In this document: positions 5,966-6,391 of the stretch, piece after piece | Layout of the letters: every line of letters begins with the position of its first letter | How positions within the stretch are numbered: the first letter of the stretch is position 1 | From: an uncultured Bacilli bacterium | GTDB lineage: Bacteria; Bacillota_I; Bacilli_A; RF39; UBA660 | Length of the DNA: 6,391 bases | Direction of reading: 5' to 3' | Assembly: GCA_934098455.1 (NCBI GenBank) | Contig: CAKOOU010000044.1 | Span: 1 to 6,391, forward strand | The notes under the pieces: model-generated | Told to the model about the DNA's origin: nothing | The model's database searches: none | The model's input: only the letters and a program-made list of their open reading frames with translations | Position numbers and translations under genes: made by a program

Positions 5966-6391
5966 TTACAAGTTCATAACTTGTTCTTCAGATAAGTTTG
6001 TAAGTTTTATTATTCTTTCATTACTAAAACCATCGAGTTTTAAATTTCTTGCAATTTCAAATTGTTTTTTCTCTTGGCCTTGTTCAATTCCTTGAACAAC
6101 GCCTTCTTTGATACCTTGCTCAAACATTTCCTTTTTTTCATTTTCATGGAATTGTTCTTCGTTGAATACTGGAAATATTTTGCCATCTTCATATACCATC
6201 TTAAACATTTCTATCATCCTTTCTATATTTTCATTTTTTATTTCATATTTAAGTTTTTCAACATCATTTTCCACAAATATTAAACAATCTCTTTCTATAT
6301 TTGTTAATACATCCTTATTATAATATCTTCTTCCTAGATAGTCAAGATTTATTCTACTTGCATGTATATTTGGATATAAACTTATCTTACT
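5966..6391 (-). CDS. Rpn-family nuclease/transposase-like protein, C-terminal part
   Basis: The frame is open from the window edge to the TAA at 5966-5968, giving the last 141 residues of a longer protein; its start lies outside the window. A GTG at 6272-6274 should not be taken as the start, because the frame continues upstream with protein-like sequence (DYLGRRYYNKDVLTNIERDC). The C-terminus has the layout I know from Rpn/PD-(D/E)XK nuclease family transposase-like proteins. A helical region comes first, then a glycine-spaced charged repeat (EQGIKEGVVQGIEQGQEKK), then a short helical tail of the form IARNLKLDGFSNERIIKLTNLSEEQV. The catalytic PD-(D/E)XK residues would be in the missing N-terminal part, so intactness and activity cannot be judged. 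Rpn proteins promote RecA-independent recombination and occur in multiple copies in many gut bacteria. The assignment rests on the tail architecture only. Confidence 0.7.
   Translation of the reverse strand, partial: SKISLYPNIHASRINLDYLGRRYYNKDVLTNIERDCLIFVENDVEKLKYEIKNENIERMIEMFKMVYEDGKIFPVFNEEQFHENEKKEMFEQGIKEGVVQGIEQGQEKKQFEIARNLKLDGFSNERIIKLTNLSEEQVMNL

Noticed and set aside
6272..6274. GTG as the start of the Rpn-family gene
   Set aside because: The frame stays open for 39 more codons to the window edge, with protein-like sequence, so the gene is cut by the edge rather than starting here.

Overview
This very AT-rich window has AAAGGAG-type ribosome binding sites, a strong preference for A/T-ending codons, and AGA as the usual arginine codon. 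That fits a low-GC Bacillota-type bacterium, possibly an uncultured gut Bacilli or Clostridia lineage. Fusobacteria cannot be excluded by eye. The standard genetic code applies: tryptophans are read from TGG, and the VTT-domain gene stops at a TGA that overlaps the next start codon. This argues against the Mycoplasma code.

All recognisable genes lie on the minus strand. In transcription order, right to left, they are: the 3' part of an Rpn-family (PD-(D/E)XK nuclease/transposase-like) gene cut by the window edge; argS (arginyl-tRNA synthetase); topA (DNA topoisomerase I); a small VTT/DedA-superfamily membrane protein; and rmuC (a DNA recombination/rearrangement-limiting protein). The VTT gene and rmuC overlap by 4 bases and look like one operon. 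The other genes appear to be separate units, each followed by an AT-rich hairpin with a U-tract.

At the three junctions Rpn/argS, argS/topA and topA/VTT, a sigma-A-like promoter for the downstream gene can be drawn so that its -35 element falls inside the upstream gene's terminator. Three of the four terminators share nearly the same stem arms (AAAAGTACT / AGTACTTTT).

Positions 1-228 hold no convincing gene. They contain the least ordinary sequence of the window: an 11-base C tract (G11 on the minus strand) in a GC-rich patch, next to a TATAAA box and able to form two alternative hairpins on the minus-strand RNA. This could be a slippage-prone promoter or leader for a gene beyond the left edge, but that is an inference. 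The genes themselves are housekeeping or common families, and I see no evident novel multi-gene system.
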